Positions 11,206 through 23,046 of a DNA stretch of 64,000 nucleotides are shown one piece after another (position 1 is the stretch's first letter; each line of letters opens with the position of its first letter). Below the pieces are notes generated by a model that was not told where the DNA came from, searched no databases, and worked only from the letters and a program-made list of their open reading frames with translations. Source of the DNA: Medicago truncatula (lineage: Eukaryota; Streptophyta; Magnoliopsida; Fabales; Fabaceae). Where the stretch lies: NCBI RefSeq assembly GCF_003473485.1, contig NC_053044.1:50198091-50262090 (forward strand), read 5' to 3'. Both the position numbers and the translations under genes were made by a program.

Positions 11206-12450
11206 TAGGTATCGTTTGGCCTGACTTTTTTTCAGCTTTTCTACGTTTTTAAGGAGAAGTTAGGCCAAACACAATATCAATAAAGTACCTTCGAAAAAAA
11301 GTACTTTTTTTAGAATGCATAAAATTGAATGGAATGAGCTTTAACTAAAAGTTGTTGAATGCTACTTCAAAAAACTATTTCTCCCTAATTTATTTCACAA
11401 GCACCTCTCTTCAACTCCCGTCGGCAACCTTTTGTTTTATTTTTTCAATATGCTTTTTTCTTCCATATATTTTTTTTTAACCGGTCCATTTAATTTTTTT
11501 AATGAGGTTCCATTTAAGTTTATTATCTATTTTTTTAAGGAATTTTATTATCTTTTTATCACTTATATATTAATTTCAATATCTTTTGATCATCACAACC
11601 TCACAAATATTTGTATTCACGCTGTCAATGAATGACACCGAATATTTTTATTCCCTTTCTTCAACCACGGAAATACACACACACGTTAGCGTTTAGAGTA
11701 ATATTTTATGTTCCTCTTTCTGTTTTTTTTGTTATGCTAATGCGTATAATTTTTGTTAGTGTTGTGTAATGCGTATAATTATTTTTATAAAATTTTGATT
11801 TTAATTAAAAGTACAAGTGTAGTTGCCTAAAAAAATTATACTTATATATAATTTACACATTTGTATTGTAACAAACTATGCATATTTTTTTCTTATTAAA
11901 AAAATTAAACATATCTTTTTCAATGACACCAGCAATGTAACAAATATAATATTATATAATATAAATTCTTATCTTTTTGACCAACACTAAAAATACGGTA
12001 TTCTTATAACAAAATTTGTTATAGAGTATAATTGAAAAAGATATTGTACAAATTTGTATTCATGTTACACAAAATAAACGTCATTGAGTAAATATAGTAT
12101 TGGTAAAAATATATCTTTTATATTTTAAATATTTTTTCTCTTCAAAAAATATTTTAGATATTTTTTTATTTATTATGTTTATTCATAATGAATTCAAAGT
12201 TTATTTATTTATAGACAATGCATAAATATATGCAAGGTCCCGGATTCGAACCCAGACACCACCAAAAAATAATAAATTCAAAGTTTATACAATATTTTGC
12301 CAAACAGCTTTTAACTCAAAAATAACTTTAGAACTGAAAAAAAAAATAAAAAAACTAAACAGCTTTAGTCTTTTTCTTAAAAAGCTTTATTTTAACTTTG
12401 TTTTAAAGTAGCTTTTAAACCGAAAAAAATCTTGACCAAACGGTACCTTA
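11206..12450. mobile_element. TIR element with AGGTAYCGTTTGG ends
   Basis: The left end AGGTATCGTTTGGCCTGACT and the reversed right end AAGGTACCGTTTGGTCAAGA are imperfect inverted repeats; both continue into T-run, then an AGCTTTT-type block. Length is about 1.24 kb, with no coding frame. A SINE piece (B-box GGATTCGAACCCAGACACC, about 12213-12272) is nested inside. A probable SINE fragment on the minus strand (about 11113-11200) lies just to the left. No clear target duplication. Confidence 0.5.
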
Positions 12451-12951
12451 TATGTCTCGGAAGCTCATTTAGGTTCTTAGTTTTTTTCTTTTGTGCCACT
12501 ATTAAAATAAAAAAAAGACTTTTGCTTTTGACAAAAAATTAAAATAAAATAGAATAATTTGGAGGAGAATGTCTTGTTGTTAGAAAAATGGAAGAAGGAA
12601 GAAGCGTGAAGCAAGGAGAAGGGAAGATAGATTGATCAAACGGTGCAAAAAGAGACAAAATCCCACAGAAAAAAAAAACCCACGTAACTCTTGTTCTTCT
12701 CCATCGTCCCAGAAAGAACAACACAACCTCAAAGAACTTCTCTCCCTGTCTCCCTCCCACCACCTCAATTAATCTCAAATTTTACAACAACGATCTAATC
12801 TAATCTAATTACTTTACTTTATACATTACATAGCCTCAACATTATTGGAATATTCATCATTTCATGATCCAATTAAGATATTATGATTGATTTATTACCA
12901 AGAAAATAAAAGGATTAGAAGAAGAATAAACAGAGTAATTAATTAGAGAGG
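12451..12951. other. PAH upstream flank and 5' leader
   Basis: Non-coding, changing from T-rich to a purine-rich stretch (12555-12680) and then a C/T/A-rich leader. The region just before the ATG at 12952 (AATTAATTAGAGAGG) fits a plant 5' UTR. Minus-strand open frames here (12539-12778) are composition artefacts. Confidence 0.45.
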
Positions 12952-15900
12952 ATGCAAGCGGTGGGGAGATTAGGGAGCTACATTAGTCAAGGCGTATACA
13001 CCGTTTCCGGTCCCTTTCATCCATTCGGTGGCGCCGTCGACATCGTCGTTGTTCAACAACAAGACGGTTCATTCAAATCATCACCATGGTATGTTCGGTT
13101 CGGTAAATTCCAAGGTGTTTTAAAATCCAAAGAAAAAATCGTTCAAATCAATGTTAATGATGTTGAAGCTGATTTTCAAATGTATCTTGATAACAAAGGA
13201 GAAGCATTTTTTCTTAGAGAAGTTGATGCTGATGAAGCCGTTTTGATTGATCCGTTAGAATCTGTTGATGATATTGATCATCAATCTTTGAGGACTAAGA
13301 GTTGTAATTTTGATTCTGAGGATAGGAAGATTATAGGGAGGACTAGTTCTAAGCGTTCACGAATACTTGGTCTTATGTTTGGGAGAAGGTCTGTGAGTGG
13401 TGAATTTGAAGATGGTGTTGGGAATAAAGAACGTGCTGAGATTGCCGCAAATTTGTTGGATATTAAGTGGTCTACGAATCAAGATGGCGATCATGCTGTG
13501 GTAGTGGAGAATGAGGATGGTTCTATTGGTGTTGTAAAGGATGAAAAGGTATTGAGTGAAGAGGTTTCTGTGGTAGAGGGTGTTGAAGAGGGTTCTAAAG
13601 TGAAGATAGTTTGTTGCTCAAGTGAACAAACTCATGAGGTTATGTATCTTGCTCATGGGGAAAGTGGTGAGGTTCATGTCCATGATCAAGTCTTGCATTC
13701 ACTCATATCTCAGGTAAATTCATAGTTATAGGGTCTGTTTGGATTGACTTATTCATAGTTATAAGCACTTGTGAGACTGTTTAGGAGAGCTTATGGAAGC
13801 AACTCCGTTTTCAGCTTATTTTCATAAGTTCATTAAGACAGGATTGGCTTTATTTTATCTATTGTTATTGAAACACCTTATACATAAGCACTTAAATGAT
13901 AAGTGTTTATGCTGTTAGCGCTTAAATAAGTTGTTTTACCCAAACAAGGTCCAGTCAAGTTTTACATCGCGGTCAAACAACTATCCTTGACATTGTGAAA
14001 AATGCCTGTCAAATGGGCTTGATGTGGGCTTAAATGCAGTCGTAAACTAGAGAGACATAAAAAAACCTTCATGTCACTGGCAGTTTTTTGAAAACCTTGG
14101 TCATAGAATTTGGTTATTGTTTTTGCTTTAGAGTAAGTAGATGATATTGAATTCTTTTAATTGAGCAAATTTTTAATCTGTTTTGGTTGACACCGACATG
14201 TTAAAATTATCCTTCAGGGTACCGAAACTGAGGGAGTCACTAAGAGTGCTGATGTAGTGGAGATCTTTGAGATTCATTCTCAGACTCAGAAAATAGATTC
14301 TTCTGATTCTGAGCCTAGTATGTACAATGTGGTAGATGTTGAGAACCTAACAACATCTCCTAAACCTCAAACTAACAGTTTGGATATAGGACACTGTTCA
14401 AGTGAGAAAGCTGAGTCATATAGTGTTACCAATGCTTCCAGTTACAACAGCGAGGATGACCAAGGATTATGTGAGAATAACACGAAAGATAAAGATGTCT
14501 CTAGCACGTTATCAACTACACAATACTCTCTTGGAGATTGTTTACCTGGTGAAACATCAAGGAGATTGCCGCCCTCAAGTTCAGATGAAGAGAATTTCCT
14601 TTTTAGTGACCTTGACGAAAACAGAATGAATGATCGATATGAGGGATCATTAACCCCTGAGTATATAGACAAAGACGATAGTATTTCTTACGAGGACGGC
14701 ACTGAAACCTCAAGAGTGACATCCTGTCCCATAGTCATCCCTAGAAATGAGGATGCTGCGGGGGAAGTTGGGCAGAATACAGGATCCTTGCCAAATATTT
14801 CTTCTGGTAATAATAGTATGCGCCAACAAGTTCGTTTTCCTTTAAGTCAATCACTGGACTCGACATATCCTGGCAAAGATGACCTGAAATGCTTAAACTT
14901 AGACGAGTACAAAGAAAAGCAGTTACCGCATGAGCAGGAAGGTGGCAAAGCTTATCAAGATTCTGAAGAAGTCAAAGATACTACGCTGAATCTGCCCCCC
15001 GGTAAGAGAGCTGGTATAAATTACCATTGTAATGTCTCCTTTGTTTTCTTACAACCGAATTGGTAACAATCTATGGAAAGATGTACACTGTATATACTGT
15101 ATTCTCTGGAAAGATGATTGTTAATTGTATAGTAGAAAATTGTAATTTTCACTAAAGATTTGGATACAACTTACATTCTACTACATACTTTAGTTTGCGG
15201 AGACATGTGTCAAGTATTTTGGTAGAGCAAAATGGAAGGAATTTGTCATTGTTGTACCTTTGAAATATGCTTCCTGGAAATACAGCCTTATGTAGTTGCT
15301 TTGTTGATTTATGGTTTACGCAAACAATTTACATAACACTTGCTGTATGAAGGGATGCATGCTGACTCTACTTTAAGACATTCATTGCTGAAAATCTGGT
15401 TGATACCAAATTCATTTATTTAGGCCTGGGGGAATAATGTACTTGTTATTGAAATTTTTTGTGGGATTTGGGAACTAGGCATGGTGTCTTTTAGAATTCA
15501 ACAAATATTAGATTAAGACATGGTGGCGTCTTTTGAAATTAAAAGAATGCTTAACTGAACAGCATAATAGCTGTTGACCAAGTTGGAAAAAAAAATCATG
15601 CAGGTGGCACATCAACAAGCAGCTCTCCACCTGGTGGTAATTGGAGAATTTGGCCTTTCTCCTTGAGCAGAACAGGGTCTAGAGACTCTTCGCCACCTAT
15701 TCCAAATGATGCCAAAAGTGATATTTTTGGTAATTCTCCAGAGAATAAGATTTGCACAGATGCGAACAAAAATGATACTAAACCCAATCTAACGAAAAAG
15801 AAGGTTAGGGAATTAACTCCAACTTCTGAACAGATAGCATCGTTGAATCTGAAGGAAGGGAGGAATATTGTAACCTTCACCTTTTCTACAGCTATGCTGG

Positions 15901-18900
15901 GGAAACAGCAGGTCAGTAATCATGAATTTCTATAATTTAGAACTTGAAGTTTACTTTCCCTTTTATGTATGTTTCTTAATTTTATTCTCTCAACCAATAT
16001 TATTTCTTATATTTTAAGTTTGATTTGATTATCAGGTTGATGCTCAAATATATCTGTGGAAATGGAATGATCGTATAGTGATCTCAGATGTGGATGGAAC
16101 AATTACAAAGTGAGAATATATCTTTTGGAAAATTAAATAAATTAGATAACTTGATCTGACGATATGCTGGTTAATATTCATTCTTTTATTATTGTTTTCT
16201 TTCTCATTGTTAATTTTGTACCAACGATACCATAAGATATTTGGTGTCTAACTAAAAATATTGTCCTAAGCAATTTCATTGTGGAATGGATATTTTTTTT
16301 CCAGTTCAAAATATGTCATTCTCATGCCTCTGAAATAAAATATAGCTTCAATATACTGCTGTGCTATGTAACAGTAAACTTCTACGTTATGATTTTCCCC
16401 TTTTTTTTTTTCTTTCTTTTTTTCATTCACTTGGGTCAGCATTCAGATTATTTGTGTAATTAATGGCGTGTGACAGTGTAGGTTGTTTAGTCTGTTCTAA
16501 TCATGATTATTGTGAAGTTGGCAAATATAATTAGTTTCCCCATAACCAATATACCTTTTAAGTCAAATTTGGTCGAATATTATGGTGATATTTTTATGAG
16601 AAAGATTATGAGCTCTAGTAGCATTTATGGTAATACCTTTGTCAATACATCTGTTGTTATTTTTAAAAAGTTTCCAACTCTATGGTGTGGAATTTGTAGT
16701 TTATTTCTTTTGTTTCATGTCCTACAGGTCAGATGTTCTTGGCCAGTTCATGCCTTTGGTTGGTGTTGACTGGTCACAGACTGGTGTTGCCCATTTATTC
16801 TCCGCAGTCAAGGTTTGCTTATGTTGTCCATGTATTTTACATGTCATGAGATTACTCCAATGTGATAATGTGGTTAATTCCTGAATGCACTGATCATACA
16901 TTATTGCACTATTGATAGTTTTTGGGTAATGTGGTTAATCTGGTGTAGCCCATTATTGCACTATTGATGGTTTCCGTGTCTGTTAAAACCACAATTTTTT
17001 TACTAGTCTTTTAAATTCTTATCATTTTAATATGATTAATTTTATTTGATGTTTTAGCATGGAAACTGTACCTGTACTGTACCCCGTCTATAGTGTTTTT
17101 ACGATCTTTTTTCACCTCAGTTGAAATTTTTCCTTGTCAATTTCTCATTTGCAGGAGAATGGTTACAAACTGCTTTTTCTCAGTGCTCGTTCAATTTCTC
17201 AAGCCTATATTACACGACAATTCCTACTGAATCTTAAACAGGTGATGCATAAAATGCGCAATCTGTTTTCAATATCAACAATGTGCTACAGAGCGAGAGA
17301 GTGAAAGTGTGAAAACAAGTACAATTTAATATATCTTTTCATATTGCAGGATGGCAAAGTTTTACCAGAGGGTCCAGTTGTTATTTCCCCCGATGGACTT
17401 TTTCCCTCTCTATACCGTGAAGGCAATAAATCTTATTATCTTCGTTTTCTGCTTCTATTTACTGTTCTCTTTCTTCTATATTAGACACTATTATTTTGAG
17501 GTGTGATAAATATATGTAGAGCACCGGCATAGCATACTAGCTACCTAATACTACATCTTGAACTTTTTTCTTATATGATTCATTGGCCATTTAATTGATG
17601 TATCAGTGATATGATATTCATCATGGCTGAGTATGTAATGCTATGATCTTAACTTTATAATATTAATCTTGGACCATGACACCTTTTTTCTTCTTTATAT
17701 TTTCAGTTATTAGAAGGGCTCCTCATGAATTCAAAATTGCATGCTTAGAGGTCAGTTTCCCGCTTCCACTTGTTGATATATCGCCATAACCTTAATTACG
17801 GGTGTAAATGAGGTAGAGTCAAATTGAGCATCTGGGGTCGGATTCCAGGTGAATGCCTTTGTGTTTATGTGTGACTGATGGTCACTCAGTTAAAATTTAA
17901 AATAACTCTTCAAAATCGAACTTATGTAACTGGTAGATATATAATCAGTGGCGGAGCCACGTACAGCTGAGAGGATGCAGCTGCATCCCCTGAAATTGTG
18001 AGATTTGTACCAAATTTTCTATCTCATATGATTATGAATCCCCTCATATTTGAGATCTGCACCACCTGACTCAAAGATAAAACCATAAAGGACCAAGCGG
18101 TGCAGTAACATATTTTGACTTTGTTTATTATTAATTAATTAGTTAACTGCAAATGCTATATACATATTACTTTCTAGTAATTCATTCATTAGTTACCCTT
18201 CTAAAAGAAAAGTGTAATTCATAACTTTTTTCTTAGAGTAATCTTTGATTACTGTGTCAAAAAATCTTTGTTTTCTCTTCATTTATATTTTATTCAATCT
18301 CTTCTTTTTTTTTTTTCCTTTTGTTTTGATAAAGTTTTTTCTTTTCTTTTTATATATTACTCTTCTAAACTTTTAACGGTAAATATTAAAATTGACAAGT
18401 CAGTATGTGTTGATTCAATCGATAAAAAATTTATTCATACAACATAATTGTGTAGGTTCAACTCTCTTTATCGATTATATTTGCAAAATTTTATCCAAAT
18501 GAATTTTGTCCAACTAAATTGGTGATACTTGATCATAAAAAACAAAAGCGATCTTTTAAAAAATTGGTCGAAACTAAAAGTCATACTCCCTTTTGTCCCG
18601 TATTAGATGACATGTTTGACATTCTGCACTATTGACCTTACATACTTTGATCATTTTAATATACAAAGATAAATAATATCATATAAGTTGTTGTTGTATT
18701 CGTCTAGATGAATATTTTCAAAATCTAAAATTTTCATAATTTTATTAATAGATAATTTAAGATATTAAAGATAAAAAATATGCATTGATATAATTTTTTC
18801 ATTATACAATTTGAGTCTGCTATATTTTCTTTCTTTTACAATCATTACAATATAATTTTCAATAGATGATTTTTATGATTATTTCAATTGATAATTAAAG

Positions 18901-20065
18901 TTCAAAAGTTTGAACCCGCTGACTCGGGGTCCTGGCAACGCCACTGTATATAATATAAGGATAAGTTATAATTCTCCGGATATATGTATAAATAAAATTA
19001 CACCTTTCCAAGTAATGCTACATACATGAGCCATTCACAAGTCAATCCTCTAAGTTAACTTCAATATTTGTTTAAGCTTAAAGGAAGTGATTTTTACTTT
19101 CTCTATCATCCAGTGCATGTGATTATTTTGAGAAACTACTCATAACAGCTTCAAAAGAAATTTGAATAGAGATTTTTTTTTCTTCAGTATATTCTGTTTT
19201 AAAATCTTGTCCAAACAAATTAAAATAAGTGAAACAGGGACCTACATAATTTTGGAAGTCGACAACAGTTAAACACTTCAAACTTCAAAACGAGTTAGTT
19301 TAGCTAAACAAACAGCATGATCTAACATTTTCTAGTTGAATTTGAATAATTCTACTCTTCTAAACCACAAGTTTGAACAATTTTCAGCATGATCATCATG
19401 GTATTAAATTTATCTTGAATTTTCATGTGTCCAGAGTATCAAGTGTCTTTTCCCTTCCGATTGCAATCCGTTCTATGCTGGTTTTGGAAATAGGGATACT
19501 GATGAAATCAGTTACCTTAAGGTTGGAATCCCGTTGGGAAAAATCTTCATTATAAATCCCAGGGTAAATAAATCCATTTTATTTTTATTTTTTAAAAAGC
19601 TAGAATTTCCTTAAATATAAGTTTGTCAGGCCTTTCTTATTTTTAATCTTGCAGGGAGAGATCGTCGTGAACCGAAGTCTTGACACAAAATCATACACTT
19701 CTATGCATGCACTCGTGAACGGAATGTTCCCCTCAACAAGCACTTCTGAGCAGGTTTATTTAACAAACTTTATTTTTTCATCCATAATTGGGATCCTTCC
19801 ATTATTTAATATTCAAAATAAATAGCATGTTGGTTGTGGGAGAGTACCGGGGTAGATTTTTTTATATTTTTTTTATATCTGTCCTGTGTGATATAAATTC
19901 TGGATTTCCAGTTACATTATCATACTTTGAGTGCAAGTTTGATACAATGAGGATATGTTTCTAATCCAACACATTGTTGTCCATAATCTTGCTGAACAAT
20001 GATTGCAGGAGGATTATAATTCATGGAATTTCTGGAAGCTACCCCCTTCTGCATTTGATTTTTGA
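12952..20065 (+). CDS. PAH: Lipin-type phosphatidate phosphatase (PAH)
   Basis: Converts phosphatidic acid to diacylglycerol at the ER, Mg-dependent; in plants it limits membrane phospholipid synthesis and supports lipid remodelling under phosphate starvation. I read 11 exons: 12952-13713, 14218-15001, 15604-15911, 16036-16109, 16728-16812, 17155-17241, 17350-17422, 17707-17750, 19435-19563, 19655-19753, 20009-20065. Joined they give 833 codons plus TGA with every phase matching. The N-terminal lipin domain starts [20 protein letters not shown] and includes [12 protein letters not shown]; the middle is acidic and Ser-rich; the C-terminal catalytic domain has the DVDGT motif at 636-640, then [33 protein letters not shown] family sequence, [20 protein letters not shown], and an aromatic end (NFWKLPP). 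All key residues are present. Intron 7 uses a GC donor; intron 8 holds a hAT insertion. The N-terminus looks nearer Arabidopsis PAH2 than PAH1, from memory only. Confidence 0.93.
13731..13955. mobile_element. MITE in PAH intron 1
   Basis: Within intron 1 (13714-14217), GGTCTGTTTGGATTGACTTA on the left and AAGTTGTTTTACCCAAACAA on the right are inverted ends around AAGCACTT/CATAAG blocks. The same family occurs in TIC22 intron 2 (32819-33137). Confidence 0.6.
17420..17429 (+). other. Non-canonical GC splice donor of PAH intron 7
   Basis: Exon 7 ends CGT-GAA-G at 17422 and the intron begins GCAATA. Only this junction gives the conserved RE-V-IRRAP across the join to exon 8 at 17707; no nearby GT keeps the frame. 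The bases before it (AAG) fit the strong exon-side match usual for GC-AG introns. The duplicated pseudogene has GTAATA at the matching place (25374-25382 region). Confidence 0.85.
17946..18946. mobile_element. Non-autonomous hAT element in PAH intron 8
   Basis: The left end CAGTGGCGGAGCCACG and the right end GGCAACGCCACTG (reversed CAGTGGCGTTGCC) are short terminal inverted repeats. It is flanked by perfect 8-bp direct repeats TATATAAT at 17938-17945 and 18947-18954, the hAT target-site length. The interior of 1 kb has no transposase frame. A SINE- or MITE-like GTCCCGTATTAGATGACATG piece is at about 18594. Confidence 0.85.
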
Positions 20066-20827
20066 AAGAGCCTTGTGGCTTTTGGACTCAATAACCTTGG
20101 TCCTGGATATGGATAGGTGCAGGCAGTGCAGCTCTTAAAAGAATATAGGTAAATTCATTATAAGCTCTATACACATATTTTTAGTTCTTAGACACTTGAT
20201 ATATTCTAATCTATTTTTAACAAGTGTAGTTCCTTTGATCGTGTCATGGTAGTGCATATTTTGACGCTGTTCTATATTCACAAGTGTGCATGGAACTTCA
20301 CAACGATGATATTTTGCTAATTCAGGGAACGACCTTTTCTGTTGTGGAACGATTTATCGAAAATCATATCATAATTTGGTGGATGGAATTATTTGATGCT
20401 AAGAGATGAGCAGGTCCATTTTTGTTAGTTTAATATGAACCCATGACCACTAAAGCCAAATGGAATCCCAAGAAGTTTACATATCTTCTTGATTATTGTA
20501 TTGTAGATTAGTGCATAGTTGAGTCCCACTCATTTCCATTCGATTGTATATGTATATTTGTGTACTTGAATGAATGAGTCCGCTTGGTTCCATTTTTACA
20601 GCATAAAGAAATATTATGCTCATCAGCATTTCTCATCTTTTCTAATCGAGAAAACATTTCACGCGAAGTTATCTCGAGTAGTTGTACGAGTTACTGCAGC
20701 AGAAACTCACTTTTCAATCCCACCATCCGTTTTTTCCGTCAAATGATAATCTAACGTGGGAAATAGTTCGTGATAACTTCACCATGTTATAAATCGGGAC
20801 AACTGCTGTTTCAAATTCTAAAGTATT
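20066..20827 (+). other. PAH 3' UTR and flank
   Basis: Transcribed tail of PAH, conserved in the pseudogene copy at about 25635-26130. A possible 3'-UTR intron starts at AATATAG/GTAAATTC near 20150; the pseudogene keeps the same junction as GTAAGTTC. The probable end of the transcript is around 20560-20620. Confidence 0.55.
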
Positions 20828-21323
20828 TCATTCAATGTAATACAATTTTTACATGTCTTGAACAAAATTATATAAAATATAAATAATTAACAAATTCAAT
20901 ATAAGAGTAAATTACAAAACTGTATATTATATTAGTTTAGGTCAATCCAATCATTTTATGGATAATTATTTTAAATAACTTAGTTTTCATCAATATTTCT
21001 GTTTCATTTTAACTAATTATTTTAACATTGAATTTAAAATAGTTCTGTTTGGTTAGTTTAGGTCATCAATATAAATTCTGTTTGTCAAAACCAATCATTT
21101 TATATATGAACAAATATTAGAATAATATTAGTCGACCAGATAATTGGGAAAATATTCTAAATTCAGTTAATCAAACGAATTGCATTCAAATAAGCAAATT
21201 ATATAGATTATTTTGGTTAGTGTATTATTTCAATATAATATTCATTATATTGATCATACATAACTAATACGTGTATATTTACTTGATTTCTTGATTGCAA
21301 TATTAATTACAAAATATTTATTA
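20828..21323. other. Intergenic part of duplication unit A
   Basis: AT-rich, no gene. It aligns by eye with 26155-26640 in unit B (shared TCAATGTAA, TACATAA, CACTTGATTTCTTGAT blocks). It ends with the left target-site copy TATTTATTA (21315-21323). Confidence 0.6.
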
Positions 21324-21702
21324 GGTTAAATTGCATTTTTGGTCCTTTTACTATTTTGCTAATATCGTTTTGGTCCCTTAATTAAAATTTGATTTATTTT
21401 GGTATCTTAACTTTCTATCCGTTACACATTTTGGTCATTTCCGTTAGTTTTAATTAAAAAACGTTAGGTTTTCTTCATTTTCTTCTGAAATTTTTGTTGT
21501 TGAAGGTTGATGGAAATGATATGAAGATGAAGAAGAGGGGAAGAAGATGAAAAAACCCTTACATTTTTTTAATTAAAACTAACGTAAATGACCAAAATGT
21601 GTAACGGAGAGAAAGTTAAGATACAAAAATAAATCAAATTTTAATTAAGGGACCAAAGCGATACTAGCAAAATAGTTAAGGGACCAAAAATACAATTTAG
21701 CC
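21324..21702. mobile_element. Foldback MITE with 9-bp TSD
   Basis: A 379-bp element that is nearly one long inverted repeat: left GGTTAAATTGCATTTTTGGT, right end reversed GGCTAAATTGTATTTTTGGT, pairing for about 150 bases each side. It is flanked by direct TATTTATTA copies at 21315-21323 and 21703-21711. A 9-bp target duplication points to the Mutator superfamily. Unit B has the corresponding empty site near 26630-26640. Confidence 0.88.
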
Positions 21703-22039
21703 TATTTATTATCATTTTAATTATTTGAACATGTATATGTTGCATAATAATTTAGGATTAATGTAAAATTAAACTAAATAATTTAAAAATGGACATACTT
21801 TCGGAACAAAAAAAAATAGATATGAATATATTATGGCATAAAGTAATAAATCATTTTATGAAAAGCAAAGGTAAATGTTTTTTTTTTGGTACAGGGTAAA
21901 TGTTTTTTTAGGGATGGTACAAAGCAAACGTTATTATTGCTTTATAGAATAATGTTATCGAATATTAGCAACACTCTTTTTTTTAACATTCTAGATTGTG
22001 AGACTTATATTGATTTCACCTAATAAATAAGTTATCAAA

Positions 22040-22178
22040 GGTTCCCGTGAGCTTTGCTCAGTTGGTAGGGACAAATGCATTTTATATGCAGGGGCTGAGG
22101 TTCAAACCCCGGACATCCCACTTCTCCACATTTAAAATGTGTGAGCTCCAGCCACTAGGCTACCTGACAAAAAAAAAA
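22040..22178 (+). mobile_element. tRNA-derived SINE, with 8-bp TSD
   Basis: A-box region GAGCTTTGCTCAGTTGGTAG, B-box-like GAGGTTCAAACCCCGG, family tail GTGTGAGCTCCAGCCACTAG and an A-run. Direct TTATCAAA copies lie at 22032-22039 and 22179-22186. Confidence 0.82.
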
Positions 22179-22309
22179 TTATCAAATTAATAATTGAATT
22201 AAAATAATTAATGAAATTCAGTTGGATTCAAATCGATTGAAAACATGTTTTGACCCTTACTTAGAGTAATCATTGATAACATTTTATTTAAGTGAACTTA
22301 AATCATTAT

Positions 22310-22470
22310 GGTTATTTCATGTTCCCATTGGTACAACCTAGCGGTTTTGCTGTGAGGGTCTTTTATGTAGGATATTGGGTTCGAATCCGGATCACTTTTT
22401 CCCTCCCTATATATATATATATATATTTGAGTATGTGTTGGGCACCATGCTATGTTAATAAAAAAAAAAG
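22310..22470 (+). mobile_element. Second-type SINE with internal AT repeat
   Basis: Contains a tRNA-like TTGGTACAACCTAGCGG and a B-box GGGTTCGAATCCGGATCA, then a short (AT)n at about 22408-22428 and an A-run at about 22461-22470. It is absent from the matching place in unit B (about 27045-27100), supporting insertion after the duplication. Confidence 0.6.
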
Positions 22471-22746
22471 TTACGCTAATTTCTACTAAAAATTGGATGG
22501 TTAATACAAAACAAAATTGCACAAACAAAAAGTATTCCACATGCAAAAAAACTACACACAACACATATTTTTGTTAATTTATTTTTCCACATATTCGTTG
22601 CATAGTTGCAAGCTGCATGAGATATATTTTTTGAGTTAAACTTGCATGAGATCTTTATTACCAGTTATTAGTGATCTAAAACAAGTAAAACTCTAACATA
22701 CTATTAGTCCAACAAGAGTACGTACGTACGTACGAGGAAACGAAAC

Positions 22747-23046
22747 CTAGGACTGTTTGATTTTGACATTGAAATGCTTGTCTGCAAAGTGGACAAGGTT
22801 TTTGAATTCATTGTCATCAATGAAACCGTTATGATTGGTGTCTGCAGCGTAAAAGTCTGGACATATACTCCAAGAGACAAGGAGTCCTCTTGTAAGGCGC
22901 ACAGCATGTCGCAGTTCCTCTTTGCTGATTTTGCCATCATTTTTTGTGTCAAATGTTGTCTTCAACCATAACTTGAATTGCTCCACCGTCATCACACGTT
23001 TCCCTTGATGATGATCACTGAACCCTTTGTGATCCATGAACGGCAT
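22747..23046 (-). CDS. Small EF-hand calcium-binding protein, copy 1
   Basis: Single-exon gene for 99 residues, a plant family of roughly 100-residue proteins with one EF-hand pair, thought to bind calcium as small sensors or buffers. The N-terminal helix is followed by VEQFKLWLKTTF, loop 1 at 33-44 (DTKNDGKISKEE) and loop 2 at 69-80 (DTNHNGFIDDNE), ending with FADKHFNVKI. Loop 2 is canonical. Loop 1 has Lys at position 3, where Asp, Asn or Ser normally coordinates calcium, so this site may be weak; copy 2 has Asn there. A TATA box (TATAAATA on the minus strand, 23145-23152) stands about 100 bases before the ATG and is conserved in copy 2. There is no signal peptide. The specific role is unknown. 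Confidence 0.85.
   Translation of the reverse strand: MPFMDHKGFSDHHQGKRVMTVEQFKLWLKTTFDTKNDGKISKEELRHAVRLTRGLLVSWSICPDFYAADTNHNGFIDDNEFKNLVHFADKHFNVKIKQS

Noticed and set aside
19373..19555. 60-codon open frame over PAH exon 9
   Set aside because: Out of frame with the conserved coding sequence of exon 9 (19435-19563).
22704..22952. Alternative frames over both EF-hand genes (also 27478-27791)
   Set aside because: Shadow frames; the frames with canonical EF-hand loops are the real ones.
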